IMG/VR virus record: IMGVR_UViG_3300003872_000001
Coordinates: 1 to 64,000 of that record
DNA: 64,000 nt
From: a virus
Direction: 5' to 3' (one strand)
Shown: one piece after another, positions 1 through 9,260 of the stretch
How positions within the stretch are numbered: the first letter of the stretch is position 1
Layout: every line of letters starts with the position of its first letter
Program-made: the position numbers and the translations under genes
The notes under the pieces: model-generated
Seen by the model: the letters and a program-made list of their open reading frames with translations, nothing else
Told to the model about the DNA's origin: nothing
Databases searched by the model: none

Positions 1-97
1 CTAGTAGTATAGCTACTAGGTACTATAGGTAGGGAATCGACCTTAGCTGCTCTTAGAGTAGTCTAGAAGCCACCTCGTTCACGGGGTGGTAGTTCAC
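1..97 (+). ncRNA. omega-RNA-like / IS200-IS605 right end, copy 1
   Basis: The window opens on a 97-nt element that recurs at 38229-38325 and 60914-61010 with the same length. It starts with codons reading Leu-Val-Val-stop, like the end of the tnpB relic in copy 2. It ends in the hairpin CCACC-loop-GGTGG followed by TAGTTCAC, which is typical of the right end of IS200/IS605-family elements. In that family the right end overlaps the 3' part of the TnpB guide RNA (omega RNA). Bases after TTCAC would be the guide region. Copy 1 has the best-paired terminal hairpin of the three. An intact tnpB could lie just left of the window; that is inference. Confidence 0.62.
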
Positions 98-210
98 TCT
101 AAATACACCCAGAGGCTCTTATATAATTCACTATGTAAGAGCAGTTCACTCTAGTCTACCGCATAGATGTCATTAACTATCAGTAGCCTATTAAGCTACT
201 GATAGTTCAC
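98..210 (+). repeat. Two further hairpins each followed by TTCAC
   Basis: After the omega-RNA-like end come two more stem-loops. One pairs 115-121 with 136-142 and the other pairs 177-187 with 195-205 (11 bp perfect). Each is followed directly by (A)GTTCAC, the same bases that follow the right-end hairpin at 93-97. The second hairpin has the CAGTAGC/GCTACTG core shared with terminators elsewhere in the window. This could be a terminator array or degenerate copies of a transposon end. The stretch up to 240 has no gene. Confidence 0.45.
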
Positions 211-242
211 TACGTGTATGTTTGATTCTAAATAGAAACAAG

Positions 243-259
243 TATATAATATTAAAATA
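243..259 (+). promoter_or_regulatory. Candidate phage promoter, AT-rich motif
   Basis: TATATAATATTAAAATA lies 48 nt before the start at 308. It is preceded by an imperfect dyad (GATTCT...AGAAAC) that recurs almost base for base before the copy at 61642. Seven copies of this motif occur in the window, all upstream of genes. Confidence 0.6.
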
Positions 260-307
260 AGTTAGCATCACTGCAGAATGCTACTTATAATATATGAGGA
301 GGACGAC

Positions 308-1855
308 ATGTATAAGTTAAATAATTTATATAACAAGGCACCATTAACAATAAGTGTAGAACATGGAAATAAAAAAGTTATTTTTGATGTACACTCCCTG
401 TTATCTAAGCGTAACAAAGAGGAGCTCTTTAATAATCAATTTGATTTATTAGAAGAGTATTTAAACTATAAAGGAGATATATTCAAATCTAATTTAATAG
501 ATAAATATTTAGAGGCAGATGATAAGCTAATGCTTACTATCACTAATCCTGATATATATCCATTACCGCTATCTATATCATATCAAATATTAGACCTGTT
601 TGATTATAATGATGTATTGAGTTGGGTTATTAATATAAGAAAAGTTCCGACTTTACCTAATTTGGCAGATGCTTATAATATTAGTCAGGGGAATGATAAT
701 GAATTTACTAGAGCTCAAACTTATCTAAAAAGTGAGTATTTGGAATTAGTTGCATTCTCTATTATAATTAAAACAGTTATACCAGTTATTGCACATTTTG
801 GTTCACTTAAGAATTCTGAAATAGCTGGTACTCATAAGGAATATATTTTATATAATTTTATTCTAGGACATCCAATAGCAGAAGTGCCTCCAGCTAAGCG
901 ACTGTTTATGTTTATTAATAAACTAGTAGAAATAGCAGTTAAAGAAACTACATTAACAGCTATTAGGATTATTGAAAAACGCATACCAAAAGAAGAGATG
1001 TCTAACTATATGATGTCTGTTATAGTACTTAATAAAGTTGCTATAGCTAGTGTGGTTAATGATACACCTAATAGAAATATGATAACTATTATATATACGT
1101 ATGTTAATAATAAGTTATCTGTTAAAGCAGATGCTGGTAATGCTATTAGAGAAAAGACAGTTATGGGTAATGAGAATACTGACGACCAAGAAAGTATAAT
1201 AGAAAGTTTTAGGACCAACGCTAGTTTATCGGAAGGTAAGATATTAGAATTAAATTGGTCTTTGAGTAATCTAAATATAATTACAGGTCAATTAGATGTT
1301 GATATTCCTCCAAAACTATTAATGGATGCGACTGAATTTTGTAAGGAAGTCTTTACTAATTATTTAGCAGAAGAGCAAATCTTAATATTGTCTTATATAT
1401 TTAAGAATATCATAGATCCTAGGGCAATTGAACTATTGTCTATAGATAGTATTTATAATTTGATAGTAGTAGCTTTTGGCTATTTATACACATTAGGTTT
1501 TAAATATTTAGCTATTTTAATAACAGCTATTCCGATAGAGACAAATAATGAGATCATGTATATCAACACAACTGTTAATAGGTCTAGATTGCCTATTGAA
1601 GTAAAAGATACTCTACAAACATTATTTCCATATAATAGAGTAATAAATGCTAAAAATAAAGTTAATTTAGCGGAAGAAACAATTAATGATTTAGCTAATG
1701 AAATATTTTCCAAACAATGGAGATACACAGTAGATGATAAGTACCTTAATGGGGTACCAGGAGCCACTGAAGGAGTACCTTCAGATTTAAAAATACAATT
1801 AGCAAATTTGCTAATACATTTAGAAACAAGGAAAGAATATGATACGTATAAATAA
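308..1855 (+). CDS. Unknown protein, probably virion-associated
   Basis: A 515-residue protein with no recognised domain. The reading frame is open from 278, but the ATG at 308 is preferred because a strong GAGGAGG ribosome binding site sits 5 nt before it. The sequence is rich in Ile, Asn and Leu, largely helical in character, with no obvious signal peptide. Its last 17 nt overlap the next gene, so the two are translationally coupled. They form a three-gene run with 3314-4780 ending at the hairpin at 4802. A virion role is inferred only from size and from the character of the next gene. Confidence 0.75.
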   Translation: MYKLNNLYNKAPLTISVEHGNKKVIFDVHSLLSKRNKEELFNNQFDLLEEYLNYKGDIFKSNLIDKYLEADDKLMLTITNPDIYPLPLSISYQILDLFDYNDVLSWVINIRKVPTLPNLADAYNISQGNDNEFTRAQTYLKSEYLELVAFSIIIKTVIPVIAHFGSLKNSEIAGTHKEYILYNFILGHPIAEVPPAKRLFMFINKLVEIAVKETTLTAIRIIEKRIPKEEMSNYMMSVIVLNKVAIASVVNDTPNRNMITIIYTYVNNKLSVKADAGNAIREKTVMGNENTDDQESIIESFRTNASLSEGKILELNWSLSNLNIITGQLDVDIPPKLLMDATEFCKEVFTNYLAEEQILILSYIFKNIIDPRAIELLSIDSIYNLIVVAFGYLYTLGFKYLAILITAIPIETNNEIMYINTTVNRSRLPIEVKDTLQTLFPYNRVINAKNKVNLAEETINDLANEIFSKQWRYTVDDKYLNGVPGATEGVPSDLKIQLANLLIHLETRKEYDTYK

Positions 1856-3302
1856 ATTGATATTAATCGCTACTCGAAAAAATGGCTATAACGATGTTTA
1901 TGGGAGAAGTTACGATTTAAATATGACTAATGGCGGTCAAAATGCATTAGAAAACTTTTTAGCTAATTCTAGTGTACTTAAACGAGGAGGTCTTAATAAT
2001 ATAACTGTAGCTAATAATCTTCCTAATTTAGTTTCTATGCAAAATAGCCCAACCCATAAAGTTAATATAGCCAATAATTGGGGTACTCAAAGATTAGCTT
2101 TTATTATGGAAGTAGAAAGTAATATAGGCGGGAGTATGTTGGTATCCTATCTTCAGGGTTATAGTGAATATCATGATCCTAGCCTTAGTGGGAGAATAGA
2201 CCCTCAAGTTCCATTTCATATTAATAGTATAGCTACTGTTACTAAGATGGTAGACCCAATTACTAATATGCTTATAGCTAAACCATATAGTAACTTTAAT
2301 ATTATAAAAGATGCATTTAATAACACACAGGCAATAGAAGAAATAACTGATGATAAATTTAAATTGATAAGACCATCAGATGTTATCTCTGGTATAGGTC
2401 ACGTTACTACATTTGGAAGAGATTCTGGGTTAGTGCGAGATACAGTTAGCGATCTAAGTGCTGCATCTACATCTTCTGATAGAGGTAACAATAGTCCTAT
2501 TAAATATTTAACTAAAACGATTAATAGCTATGTGCATAATCTAAATACACCAGGGTATGAAGAAGAAGATAACCTTATGCTTGCTACAGCTGAATATGCA
2601 TCAGATCATAGTTTAGTCGCCATTCCATTTATTAATGCATTGTACAATCAAACAGGGGTACCTGCTCCTACTGTATTTAATATAGATATTTTATCTAGAA
2701 TGGATCCAGATATTCAAAATAAAATTTTACTTATAGAGAATGGTTCAACTTTAGTACCAAATACACCGACTAGTATACTTGATACTAACAACACAGAAGT
2801 CAATTATAAACCAACTATAGAAGCAACAATTGCTAATATTGTAGCACATAGTGTAACTGATCTACTAGTTAGTAATCTATTAGCAACAGTAGATTTTAGT
2901 GTTAGCAATAGAATGGGCCCACCTCTTGTAGTTATATCAAATGTACGAAGTTTTATGGATGGTATAGATGTTACATCTTATGCTAATAAATTAAGTACTG
3001 GAGTAGAAGCTGTACTTATGCCTGAGATTACTCAAAACGGATTACTCATGATAGAACTTTTAGTTCATAGCGATTTACTTACAGAGACTACTGTGAGTGT
3101 TTCTGTTAACGCAGCGCCACCAGTAGTCTTTAGATTTCCTACATTCGCAGATAGTTTGTTCTCGCCAATTATAACTAATCAAACTAATCAGACTTTATTC
3201 ACTGATGATATGAGTGGTGTGTTAAATACTGTATATAATATAGTTAACACAGGAGAATCCGCCAATATGCAACCAGCTAGTTTAAACCCATACCAATATT
3301 AA
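1839..3302 (+). CDS. Putative virion structural protein
   Basis: A 487-residue protein without a recognised family. The start at 1839 follows AAGGAAAG and overlaps the end of the previous gene. The composition is typical of phage structural proteins: many Asn, Thr, Ser and Val residues, short beta-prone stretches, few charged runs, and a carboxy-terminal NPYQY. A segment near residues 120-290 carries repeated DP and NP turns. The next gene follows after 11 nt, so one operon is likely. It may be a tail or baseplate component. I could not match it to a specific phiKZ protein, so the structural call rests on composition and context. Confidence 0.6.
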   Translation: MIRINKLILIATRKNGYNDVYGRSYDLNMTNGGQNALENFLANSSVLKRGGLNNITVANNLPNLVSMQNSPTHKVNIANNWGTQRLAFIMEVESNIGGSMLVSYLQGYSEYHDPSLSGRIDPQVPFHINSIATVTKMVDPITNMLIAKPYSNFNIIKDAFNNTQAIEEITDDKFKLIRPSDVISGIGHVTTFGRDSGLVRDTVSDLSAASTSSDRGNNSPIKYLTKTINSYVHNLNTPGYEEEDNLMLATAEYASDHSLVAIPFINALYNQTGVPAPTVFNIDILSRMDPDIQNKILLIENGSTLVPNTPTSILDTNNTEVNYKPTIEATIANIVAHSVTDLLVSNLLATVDFSVSNRMGPPLVVISNVRSFMDGIDVTSYANKLSTGVEAVLMPEITQNGLLMIELLVHSDLLTETTVSVSVNAAPPVVFRFPTFADSLFSPIITNQTNQTLFTDDMSGVLNTVYNIVNTGESANMQPASLNPYQY

Positions 3303-3313
3303 AAGGAATTATT

Positions 3314-4780
3314 ATGGTTCATAATAACATTATAGATTTTTATAAAGATGTTGTCCTATCTTTAGGACTAAATGTAACAGATGACGGATTTGTTAAGATA
3401 GATATAGGTAATGGTAAATTAACACCATTAACAATCGGTGGTAAGCCTTTGGTTTTACCGCTTAAGGAACATATTGATACCGTTATAGAACCAAAGTCAA
3501 ATGGTGAATTAGATACAACTAAAGTGATATATAATCCACTAAATGAAGATGTCATTAAGTTAGATTCTATTAGCCTTAGAAAGACTAAAGAGATCATTGA
3601 TAAAAAGCTTGCACATAGTATAGCCGGGTTAGGAGAACTATTATTAAAATTAGCTAGTAACCCAGACTTACAAAAGAAAACTTCTCTAGAGATAAATAAG
3701 TTTTTAGTTACTCTAAAAGAGGCAGACAATCCGGGTATAAAGGATATAGTTAATGATAAAAGTATTGACGCGTGGACTAAGCTTTATGCTAAGTCATTAA
3801 CATCTACAGCTAATGATAAGATATTGAAAATATTCCTTAAAAAAGTAGGTACTTATAAGGGTATTAAATATAACCGACTATGTACAGTATCACTTCCGTT
3901 ATATGAAAAATTATTGGAAGCTAGTCGCGACACACTTGTTAATGGATATAAATTCCGTAGTAAAAAAGATATCACAGTTTTTAGATTAGTCTTCAAGTAT
4001 ATATTCCAAGACCTACTAGATGAGAATAATCTTATAGTTATTGGATCTAATGATCCAGAGTCTCCTGGATTTATAGCACTAATGACAGTGTTTATTAAGG
4101 TAGCTACACGTATTAACAATATTGTTAAATATCTTAAAAATATCGATAAGTCAAGCTACGATTTTATTAAGTTCGACCTTAAAATTACTTTAAAGGAACT
4201 AGGTGAATTAAGTAAATTTAAATCTGAACTAAGCACTATACCTGGTGAACTAACTCTTAATCGTATGAAGACTAAAGCAACACCAGCAACTACACCTACA
4301 CCACAAGTAAAACAGGTAAGTTCTATCGGCGGAATACCATTACCAATAGCAGATAATCAACCTCCGATAGTTAAACAACAACAAGAAGTTGTAAACCCAG
4401 CCGATGTACAACCACCGGAATTAACAACGGAACAGAAGATTTTATATGGTAATAATATGCCGATAATACCAGTACAGTCATCTATGCAACCTCAGGCTAC
4501 TCAACAACAAGTTTACCCACCACAAGGTATGCAACAACCTCAACAAGTAATGCCGCCTATGGGTATAAATAGTATACGACCTATGCAACAAATGCCAATG
4601 CAGCAAATGCCAGCGCAACAGATGCCAATGCAACAAATGCCTATGCAACAGATGCCAATACAGCAGATGCAAATGCAAACACCGCAATATCGCGCTGCAC
4701 AGCAATCATTGATGCAACAAGCTATGCCTCAGTATGGTATGCCGCAATATCCACAACAACCTAATCCATATATGCGTTAA
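3314..4780 (+). CDS. Unknown protein with Gln/Met/Pro-rich repeat tail
   Basis: A 488-residue protein preceded by AAAAGGAATTATT. The first ~320 residues are a mixed Lys/Leu/Asp-rich, mostly helical region with no recognised fold. From about residue 330 it becomes low complexity. Residues ~390-460 hold tandem QQMP-M/A units, visible in DNA at about 4585-4680 as repeated CAACAAATGCC-type units. The gene at 42579 has a similar Gln/Met-rich stretch, but at its amino end. Such tails are usually disordered and may bind partners or vary in length by replication slippage. It is the last gene of the leading operon and ends at the bidirectional hairpin at 4802. Confidence 0.72.
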   Translation: MVHNNIIDFYKDVVLSLGLNVTDDGFVKIDIGNGKLTPLTIGGKPLVLPLKEHIDTVIEPKSNGELDTTKVIYNPLNEDVIKLDSISLRKTKEIIDKKLAHSIAGLGELLLKLASNPDLQKKTSLEINKFLVTLKEADNPGIKDIVNDKSIDAWTKLYAKSLTSTANDKILKIFLKKVGTYKGIKYNRLCTVSLPLYEKLLEASRDTLVNGYKFRSKKDITVFRLVFKYIFQDLLDENNLIVIGSNDPESPGFIALMTVFIKVATRINNIVKYLKNIDKSSYDFIKFDLKITLKELGELSKFKSELSTIPGELTLNRMKTKATPATTPTPQVKQVSSIGGIPLPIADNQPPIVKQQQEVVNPADVQPPELTTEQKILYGNNMPIIPVQSSMQPQATQQQVYPPQGMQQPQQVMPPMGINSIRPMQQMPMQQMPAQQMPMQQMPMQQMPIQQMQMQTPQYRAAQQSLMQQAMPQYGMPQYPQQPNPYMR

Positions 4781-4801
4781 ATATATATGGACTAAATAGC
4801 G

Positions 4802-4836
4802 ATATACTAGTAGTAGCTAAGCTACTACTAGTATAT
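4802..4836. terminator. Bidirectional terminator
   Basis: A perfect 16-bp stem (4802-4817 with 4821-4836) with a TAA loop, followed by a T-rich run. It lies between convergent genes and can serve both. It has the CTAGTAG/CTACTAG core shared by many hairpins in this window. Confidence 0.85.
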
Positions 4837-5583
4837 ATTTTTTTGTTTTTTTAATAGAGTTTCAGTCAATGTTAAATACACTTTTATATATAAGTGAGGT
4901 GCATGTTCCCTTAATTCTTTTAAACCTGTATTTAAAAAACCTTCTTCAAACACTATAGTAGTACCAGGAAGAGCTAAATCTAATATCTTATATAATCCAT
5001 CCAAAACATATTTAGTGTCGCTTATAGTATCCTTAAATGGCGCTATAAAGCCCTTTCTTATATCTTTGCCAACATATAAACTACAAACATTATTAAATAC
5101 TGTTATATTTTTCCTTATATCTTTATGTAGTAAATTAGGTACCACGAATATTTTATTAGGAAACTTCTTAACCATACTAGGAACTATTTTCTTAACTATT
5201 TCTGTATTATTATTTTCTAGAACTAAATCTATATTATGCTCTTGTACATCATAATTATCTTCTCTAAGCTTGTTAGCTATCAAATGTCTGTGGCAAAATG
5301 TTCCAGGTTTACAACTACATAATAAAACTTTATTATTATATTTACGATATAGTTTTTTACTATCTATTTTATCTAGTACTTCTTTTTTAAAAATACTAGT
5401 ATACTCTTCAGTAGTCAATTTACCATTCTTATAATCATATAATAATTTTTCACTAGGGGCTAACCCTAAATCTATATCATCTATATAAGAGTTTGCCCAT
5501 TTAGGAGTATATCTCATTATACTAATTTTCTTATAATCTTCAGGTATCTTCTTTAGATTACCTAAATAACTTGTATATACCAT
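4828..5583 (-). CDS. DUF488-like protein with extra C-terminal domain
   Basis: A 251-residue protein. The first ~115 residues fit the DUF488 family: an amino-terminal YTSYLGN strand, the segment RYTPKWA, and the Cys/His motif CSCKPGTFCHRHLIA at residues 89-103, which matches the family's LL-C-x(6)-C-H-R signature. The family's activity is not established. Residues ~135-250 form a second domain with alternating strands and helices (KIFVVPNLL, LYVGKDIRKGF, TTIVFEEGFL) that could be a nucleotide-binding or nucleoside-processing fold; this is unproven. It is transcribed convergently to the gene ending at 4780 and sits 14 nt after the small gene 5598-5939, so these two form a minus-strand pair. 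Confidence 0.72.
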   Translation of the reverse strand: MVYTSYLGNLKKIPEDYKKISIMRYTPKWANSYIDDIDLGLAPSEKLLYDYKNGKLTTEEYTSIFKKEVLDKIDSKKLYRKYNNKVLLCSCKPGTFCHRHLIANKLREDNYDVQEHNIDLVLENNNTEIVKKIVPSMVKKFPNKIFVVPNLLHKDIRKNITVFNNVCSLYVGKDIRKGFIAPFKDTISDTKYVLDGLYKILDLALPGTTIVFEEGFLNTGLKELREHAPHLYIKVYLTLTETLLKKQKNIY

Positions 5584-5597
5584 TACTCATCCTTATT

Positions 5598-5939
5598 TTA
5601 ACTATTTACGAACATATTATATATGATGTTTAACATTCCACTATCCAATACTTTTAATTGTGTCAACTTACCATCATATTCATCAGAGCTATCATATCCG
5701 TTGACTTTTATATACGGATAAATAAGTTCTCTATTAATACCTAATTCTAAAAATAATCCATATAGGTCACCTTTATATTTATAACCCATATCCCCTTTAA
5801 TAGTTGTAACGCCAGTTACATAGTTTTCTTTTAATAAAGGTATAACACTATTCCATTGTTCTAATAAGGCGTTATCTAAGATAGTCTCAGTAGGTATTAA
5901 ATCCGTTATAACACCTGTAGGTATTGTAGTAGTTGTCAT
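5598..5939 (-). CDS. Small protein of unknown function
   Basis: A 113-residue acidic protein starting with a Thr-rich MTTTTIPTG segment. There is no recognised domain, signal peptide or membrane segment. The start follows AAGGAT in the minus-strand reading. It is first in a two-gene minus-strand unit with the DUF488-like gene. The 163-nt region upstream is shared divergently with the gene at 6103 and holds the plus-strand promoter motif at 6066. Confidence 0.7.
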   Translation of the reverse strand: MTTTTIPTGVITDLIPTETILDNALLEQWNSVIPLLKENYVTGVTTIKGDMGYKYKGDLYGLFLELGINRELIYPYIKVNGYDSSDEYDGKLTQLKVLDSGMLNIIYNMFVNS

Positions 5940-6065
5940 ATTATATCCTTATAATTTTTAAATATTCAACAAAAAAGATAGATGCCTCAATATAATGATT
6001 AATTTGATCATAGGTTATAATACGGAGAGGATACAGCAATATGTTTGGTTCGATACAAAATCAAA

Positions 6066-6083
6066 TATATAATATTAATATAG
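6066..6083 (+). promoter_or_regulatory. Candidate phage promoter, AT-rich motif
   Basis: TATATAATATTAATATAG ends 19 nt before the start at 6103 and is preceded by AATCAA. It is the same motif as at 38537 and very close to the other five copies. Confidence 0.6.
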
Positions 6084-6102
6084 ACTAATTAAGGAGATAA
6101 TT

Positions 6103-6450
6103 ATGTACACACCAAAAGAAGATCAAATTGAAGATCCAGTTAATCTTAACTGGGAATTAGGTTTAGATAATATAACTAAGACTATTAATTATATACACGA
6201 TAATCAACACATACATAATAAGATAGATAAGCATAGACTTAACTGGAAATTTTCTGGTTCTAAACTATTTCCTTCTATAACTATATGTGTGTATGAAGTA
6301 GAAATGCTCACACCAGTATATACTGTTAAAAACTCTAATGGTTTTAGACCATTGGTTAAAAATGATTATCCTAATATGATGCAACTTATAGCAGCTATTA
6401 TTAATCAATATGAAAATCACACTAGATTTGAACTCAACGGAGAAAAATAA
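6103..6450 (+). CDS. Small protein of unknown function
   Basis: A 115-residue protein with RBS AAGGAG 7 nt before the ATG. There are no recognised motifs. It contains a beta-type segment LFPSITICVYEVEM and a central HDNQHIHNK stretch. It is first in a three-gene operon (this gene, a P-loop protein, RNA polymerase beta piece) directly behind the promoter motif at 6066. The next gene starts 1 nt after its stop. Confidence 0.7.
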   Translation: MYTPKEDQIEDPVNLNWELGLDNITKTINYIHDNQHIHNKIDKHRLNWKFSGSKLFPSITICVYEVEMLTPVYTVKNSNGFRPLVKNDYPNMMQLIAAIINQYENHTRFELNGEK

Positions 6451-6451
6451 T

Positions 6452-7087
6452 ATGAAAAATTTAATAACATATCAAGAAGACGGATTAACTTATATAGAAG
6501 GCGATCCACATTCAGGTAAAACTACTGAACTTATAAAAGAGTATTTGAAAAATAAAGAATACTCTGTTATGGCATTAACAGAAGAGCTCCCATGCATTAT
6601 AAATGATTTTATTTCAAGTGGTGATCTCGAAGTTAACTGTATGTATAATAAAGAATTAATAATGTTATCTAAAGAAAATTATAAACACAGTATAGACGAA
6701 ATCGTTCACAACTATATGAATCTTAATGGTGTAGCTAATTCTACTAAAATGGGTTTATATCTTTATGTTGATAATCCATCCATAATAAACAATGACTTTA
6801 TTCATTATTTAAAAAAATTAAGTAAGTCATATACTAATTTATATATCACCATAACTAAAAATACTAGTATAGGTAAGAGTAATATATCTCATATATCAGA
6901 TAATGTGCTACCAACTCTTAAACCAAAAAAGCAACGTAAACTCATCATAACTACAGAAATATTACTAACACCTAATGAGGATATTTCTAAAGCTATTGCA
7001 GAATTCAAAGACGATGTTGAGTATAACATATATGGCGAATATGAAGATACTCCTAAAATAACTAACATTACTGAAATAAATGAATAA
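6452..7087 (+). CDS. P-loop NTPase-like protein
   Basis: A 211-residue protein. The frame is open further upstream, but the ATG at 6452 has GGAG 9 nt before it and lies just after the preceding stop. It carries a Walker A motif GDPHSGKTT at about residues 17-25 with a following helix. A candidate Walker B strand is YLYVDNP near residue 105. The rest does not match a known family. It may be a small ATPase that helps replication or transcription. It sits 9 nt before the RNA polymerase beta gene in the same operon, but a functional link is only inferred. Confidence 0.7.
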   Translation: MKNLITYQEDGLTYIEGDPHSGKTTELIKEYLKNKEYSVMALTEELPCIINDFISSGDLEVNCMYNKELIMLSKENYKHSIDEIVHNYMNLNGVANSTKMGLYLYVDNPSIINNDFIHYLKKLSKSYTNLYITITKNTSIGKSNISHISDNVLPTLKPKKQRKLIITTEILLTPNEDISKAIAEFKDDVEYNIYGEYEDTPKITNITEINE

Positions 7088-7096
7088 GGAATCACT

Positions 7097-9226
7097 ATGG
7101 CTAGAATAGATAAAATTTTTACACCAACTCCTGATACTGAGGGACTAGATATCCGTGAAGAGTTATATGGTATACACGCACTAAATCCATTCGCACAATA
7201 TAATAGCTCAGCTCGTCTAGCTATGATGACAAGTCACATTTCACAAATGCTACCGCTAGAAAATGGTGAAGAACCTATTATCCAAACTGGTCTAGAAAAA
7301 CAACTAGGTGAGAACACTTGGTCAGTTAAGATACCTAATGATGCGCGTATAGTGCAAATCATAAGTCGCTACGGTGGTATAGGTGTTAATACAGTTAATT
7401 CCATAACTGAAATTCTAATAGTATATGAAGATTTAGAAACATTAGAATTAGATTTCATCTCAGTTCCACATAGATTCGATCTGCATCCTAACTATGGATT
7501 TAAATATAGATGGAATACTGATATATTAAATAATCTCAGACCGGGATCTATTATAAATAAAAATACTATATTAGCTGATTCTCCTAATGTCAAAGAAGGC
7601 GGAGGATATGGATATGGAATAAATGCTAATGTAGCATTACTCACCATCCCAGAAGTAGCTGAAGATGGTATGGTAATTTCTGAAACTATGTCTAAGAAAC
7701 TTAAACATACAACATTCGAAAAAATAGTTGTAGAATATGGAGTTAATAGTATCCTTCTTAATCTTTATGGTGATGAAACTAATTATAGACCATTTCCAGA
7801 AATAGGAGAATCTATTAAAGATCATTCTATAGTTATAGGTCTACGACGTATAGACCCTAAATTAGCACCAGCTCTATTATCCGTTAAAGATACTATGGAC
7901 TATGATCCTATGTTTGACCGTTGCTATTATGCTAAATATCCGAACGGAATAGTTAGTGATATTAAAGTTTATCACTCTCCTAAATTCAAGAAGAATCTAT
8001 TAGATGGTACTTCTGAAATACCACTTAAATATGCAAATGCACTTACTAATTATTATAAGAAAATAATAGAGGTATATGAGGACGCACAAAAAGAATATTA
8101 TCGTAGATATAAAAGCTGGGATATGAAAACATCTGAAAAGCTTTCTAGATTATTAGTAGAAGCTTACGCATTAACTAATGTTAATAATGATAATATAAAA
8201 AGAACTTTTAAGAAAGATGAATTAGATATCATCAGAGTTGAAATTACTGTAATGCATGAAAAGAAAGTAGTAATCGGAAATAAAATTAGCGATTTATTCG
8301 GAGGAAAAGGAATAGTCACAGCTATATTCCCAGATAATAAAATGCCTAAAGATCCTCATGGCAATCCAGCTGATGTTATTGCTGATCCAACTTCTATATT
8401 TTCTAGAATGAATATCGGTAAATTATATTGGATGTATTTCGGAGGAGTTAGTAGGAAGGTTAAGAATGTAGTAATAGATAAAATATATGAGCTAGAACCA
8501 AATGTTGCACCAGATGTAGCTATCGAATCTATAGCTGAAGAGGAAGTAAATTCTCTTTATAATTATGTATTAGGTTGTATAGGGATTATAGGTACTGAAC
8601 AATTTGATTATTATAGAAATATAACAGATATAAATATACGGATAATGATTCTTAAAGAGATTATAAATAAAGAATTCTATATTAAGTTTTCCGTATCTTC
8701 TAAAAAACTTGCATACCAAGTTGTAGGTGAATTAAGGGATAGTATCTATGCACCTACATTAGTTCCAGTATCGTTTGAATATAATGGTGAAATACGAAAA
8801 ACAAAGCCTATACTCATAGCACCACTATACATTATCTTACTTAATAAAACAGCTGACAACTTCCTATCTACTGCCAGCGCTAAGCTTAATCACTTTAATG
8901 TACCATGTAGCATTTCTAAAGCAGATAAAGCAGTAACTCCTTGGAGGGACAGCCCTACTAAAACCTGGTCTGAAACAGAGCTCAGACTTATGGCAGCTTA
9001 TGGATCGAGAAAAGCAGCGGCAGAGTTCATGAATAGGGCTAGTGATATAAACGCTCATAGGTACCTCTATAGTCATCTGCTGAACGCTGATAAGCCAACG
9101 AACATAGCGAATATTATAAACAGAGATATAGTTCCATATGGTGGAGAAGCTGCACTAAAGCTAATAAACACTATCTTTAACTGTAGTGGAATAACTACTG
9201 AATATGTGGAGGAAGAATTAGACTAA
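7097..9226 (+). CDS. RNA polymerase beta subunit, C-terminal piece
   Basis: A 709-residue protein matching the carboxy-terminal half of bacterial RNA polymerase beta. The key region near residues 390-425 reads KVVIGNKISDLFGGKG, then a VTAIFPDNKMP segment, equivalent to the conserved beta stretch whose two lysines contact the initiating nucleotide and RNA 3' end. A NIGKLYW segment corresponds to the NIGQ(V/L)-type region that follows in beta. The amino-terminal half of beta (lobe and protrusion) is absent, as expected for phiKZ-type phages, which split beta and beta' over several genes. Whether it belongs to the virion or the non-virion enzyme cannot be told here. The partner beta' piece is at 15568. 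RBS AAGGAATC precedes the ATG. Confidence 0.9.
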   Translation: MARIDKIFTPTPDTEGLDIREELYGIHALNPFAQYNSSARLAMMTSHISQMLPLENGEEPIIQTGLEKQLGENTWSVKIPNDARIVQIISRYGGIGVNTVNSITEILIVYEDLETLELDFISVPHRFDLHPNYGFKYRWNTDILNNLRPGSIINKNTILADSPNVKEGGGYGYGINANVALLTIPEVAEDGMVISETMSKKLKHTTFEKIVVEYGVNSILLNLYGDETNYRPFPEIGESIKDHSIVIGLRRIDPKLAPALLSVKDTMDYDPMFDRCYYAKYPNGIVSDIKVYHSPKFKKNLLDGTSEIPLKYANALTNYYKKIIEVYEDAQKEYYRRYKSWDMKTSEKLSRLLVEAYALTNVNNDNIKRTFKKDELDIIRVEITVMHEKKVVIGNKISDLFGGKGIVTAIFPDNKMPKDPHGNPADVIADPTSIFSRMNIGKLYWMYFGGVSRKVKNVVIDKIYELEPNVAPDVAIESIAEEEVNSLYNYVLGCIGIIGTEQFDYYRNITDINIRIMILKEIINKEFYIKFSVSSKKLAYQVVGELRDSIYAPTLVPVSFEYNGEIRKTKPILIAPLYIILLNKTADNFLSTASAKLNHFNVPCSISKADKAVTPWRDSPTKTWSETELRLMAAYGSRKAAAEFMNRASDINAHRYLYSHLLNADKPTNIANIINRDIVPYGGEAALKLINTIFNCSGITTEYVEEELD

Positions 9227-9240
9227 TAGGTGACGGCTAA

Positions 9241-9260
9241 GTAGACACATTGGTGTCTAC
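9241..9260 (+). terminator. Hairpin after RNA polymerase beta gene
   Basis: An 8-bp perfect stem, GTAGACAC with GTGTCTAC around an ATTG loop, 14 nt after the stop at 9226. It is followed by TTGGTTGTTT, a weak T run. It probably ends the 6103-9226 operon. Confidence 0.6.

Noticed and set aside
1-97. 6S RNA or another bacterial regulatory RNA as identity of the 97-nt repeat
   Set aside because: Copy 2 is continuous with a tnpB RuvC III coding relic and the terminal hairpin plus TAGTTCAC fits an IS200/IS605 right end, which explains the element better.
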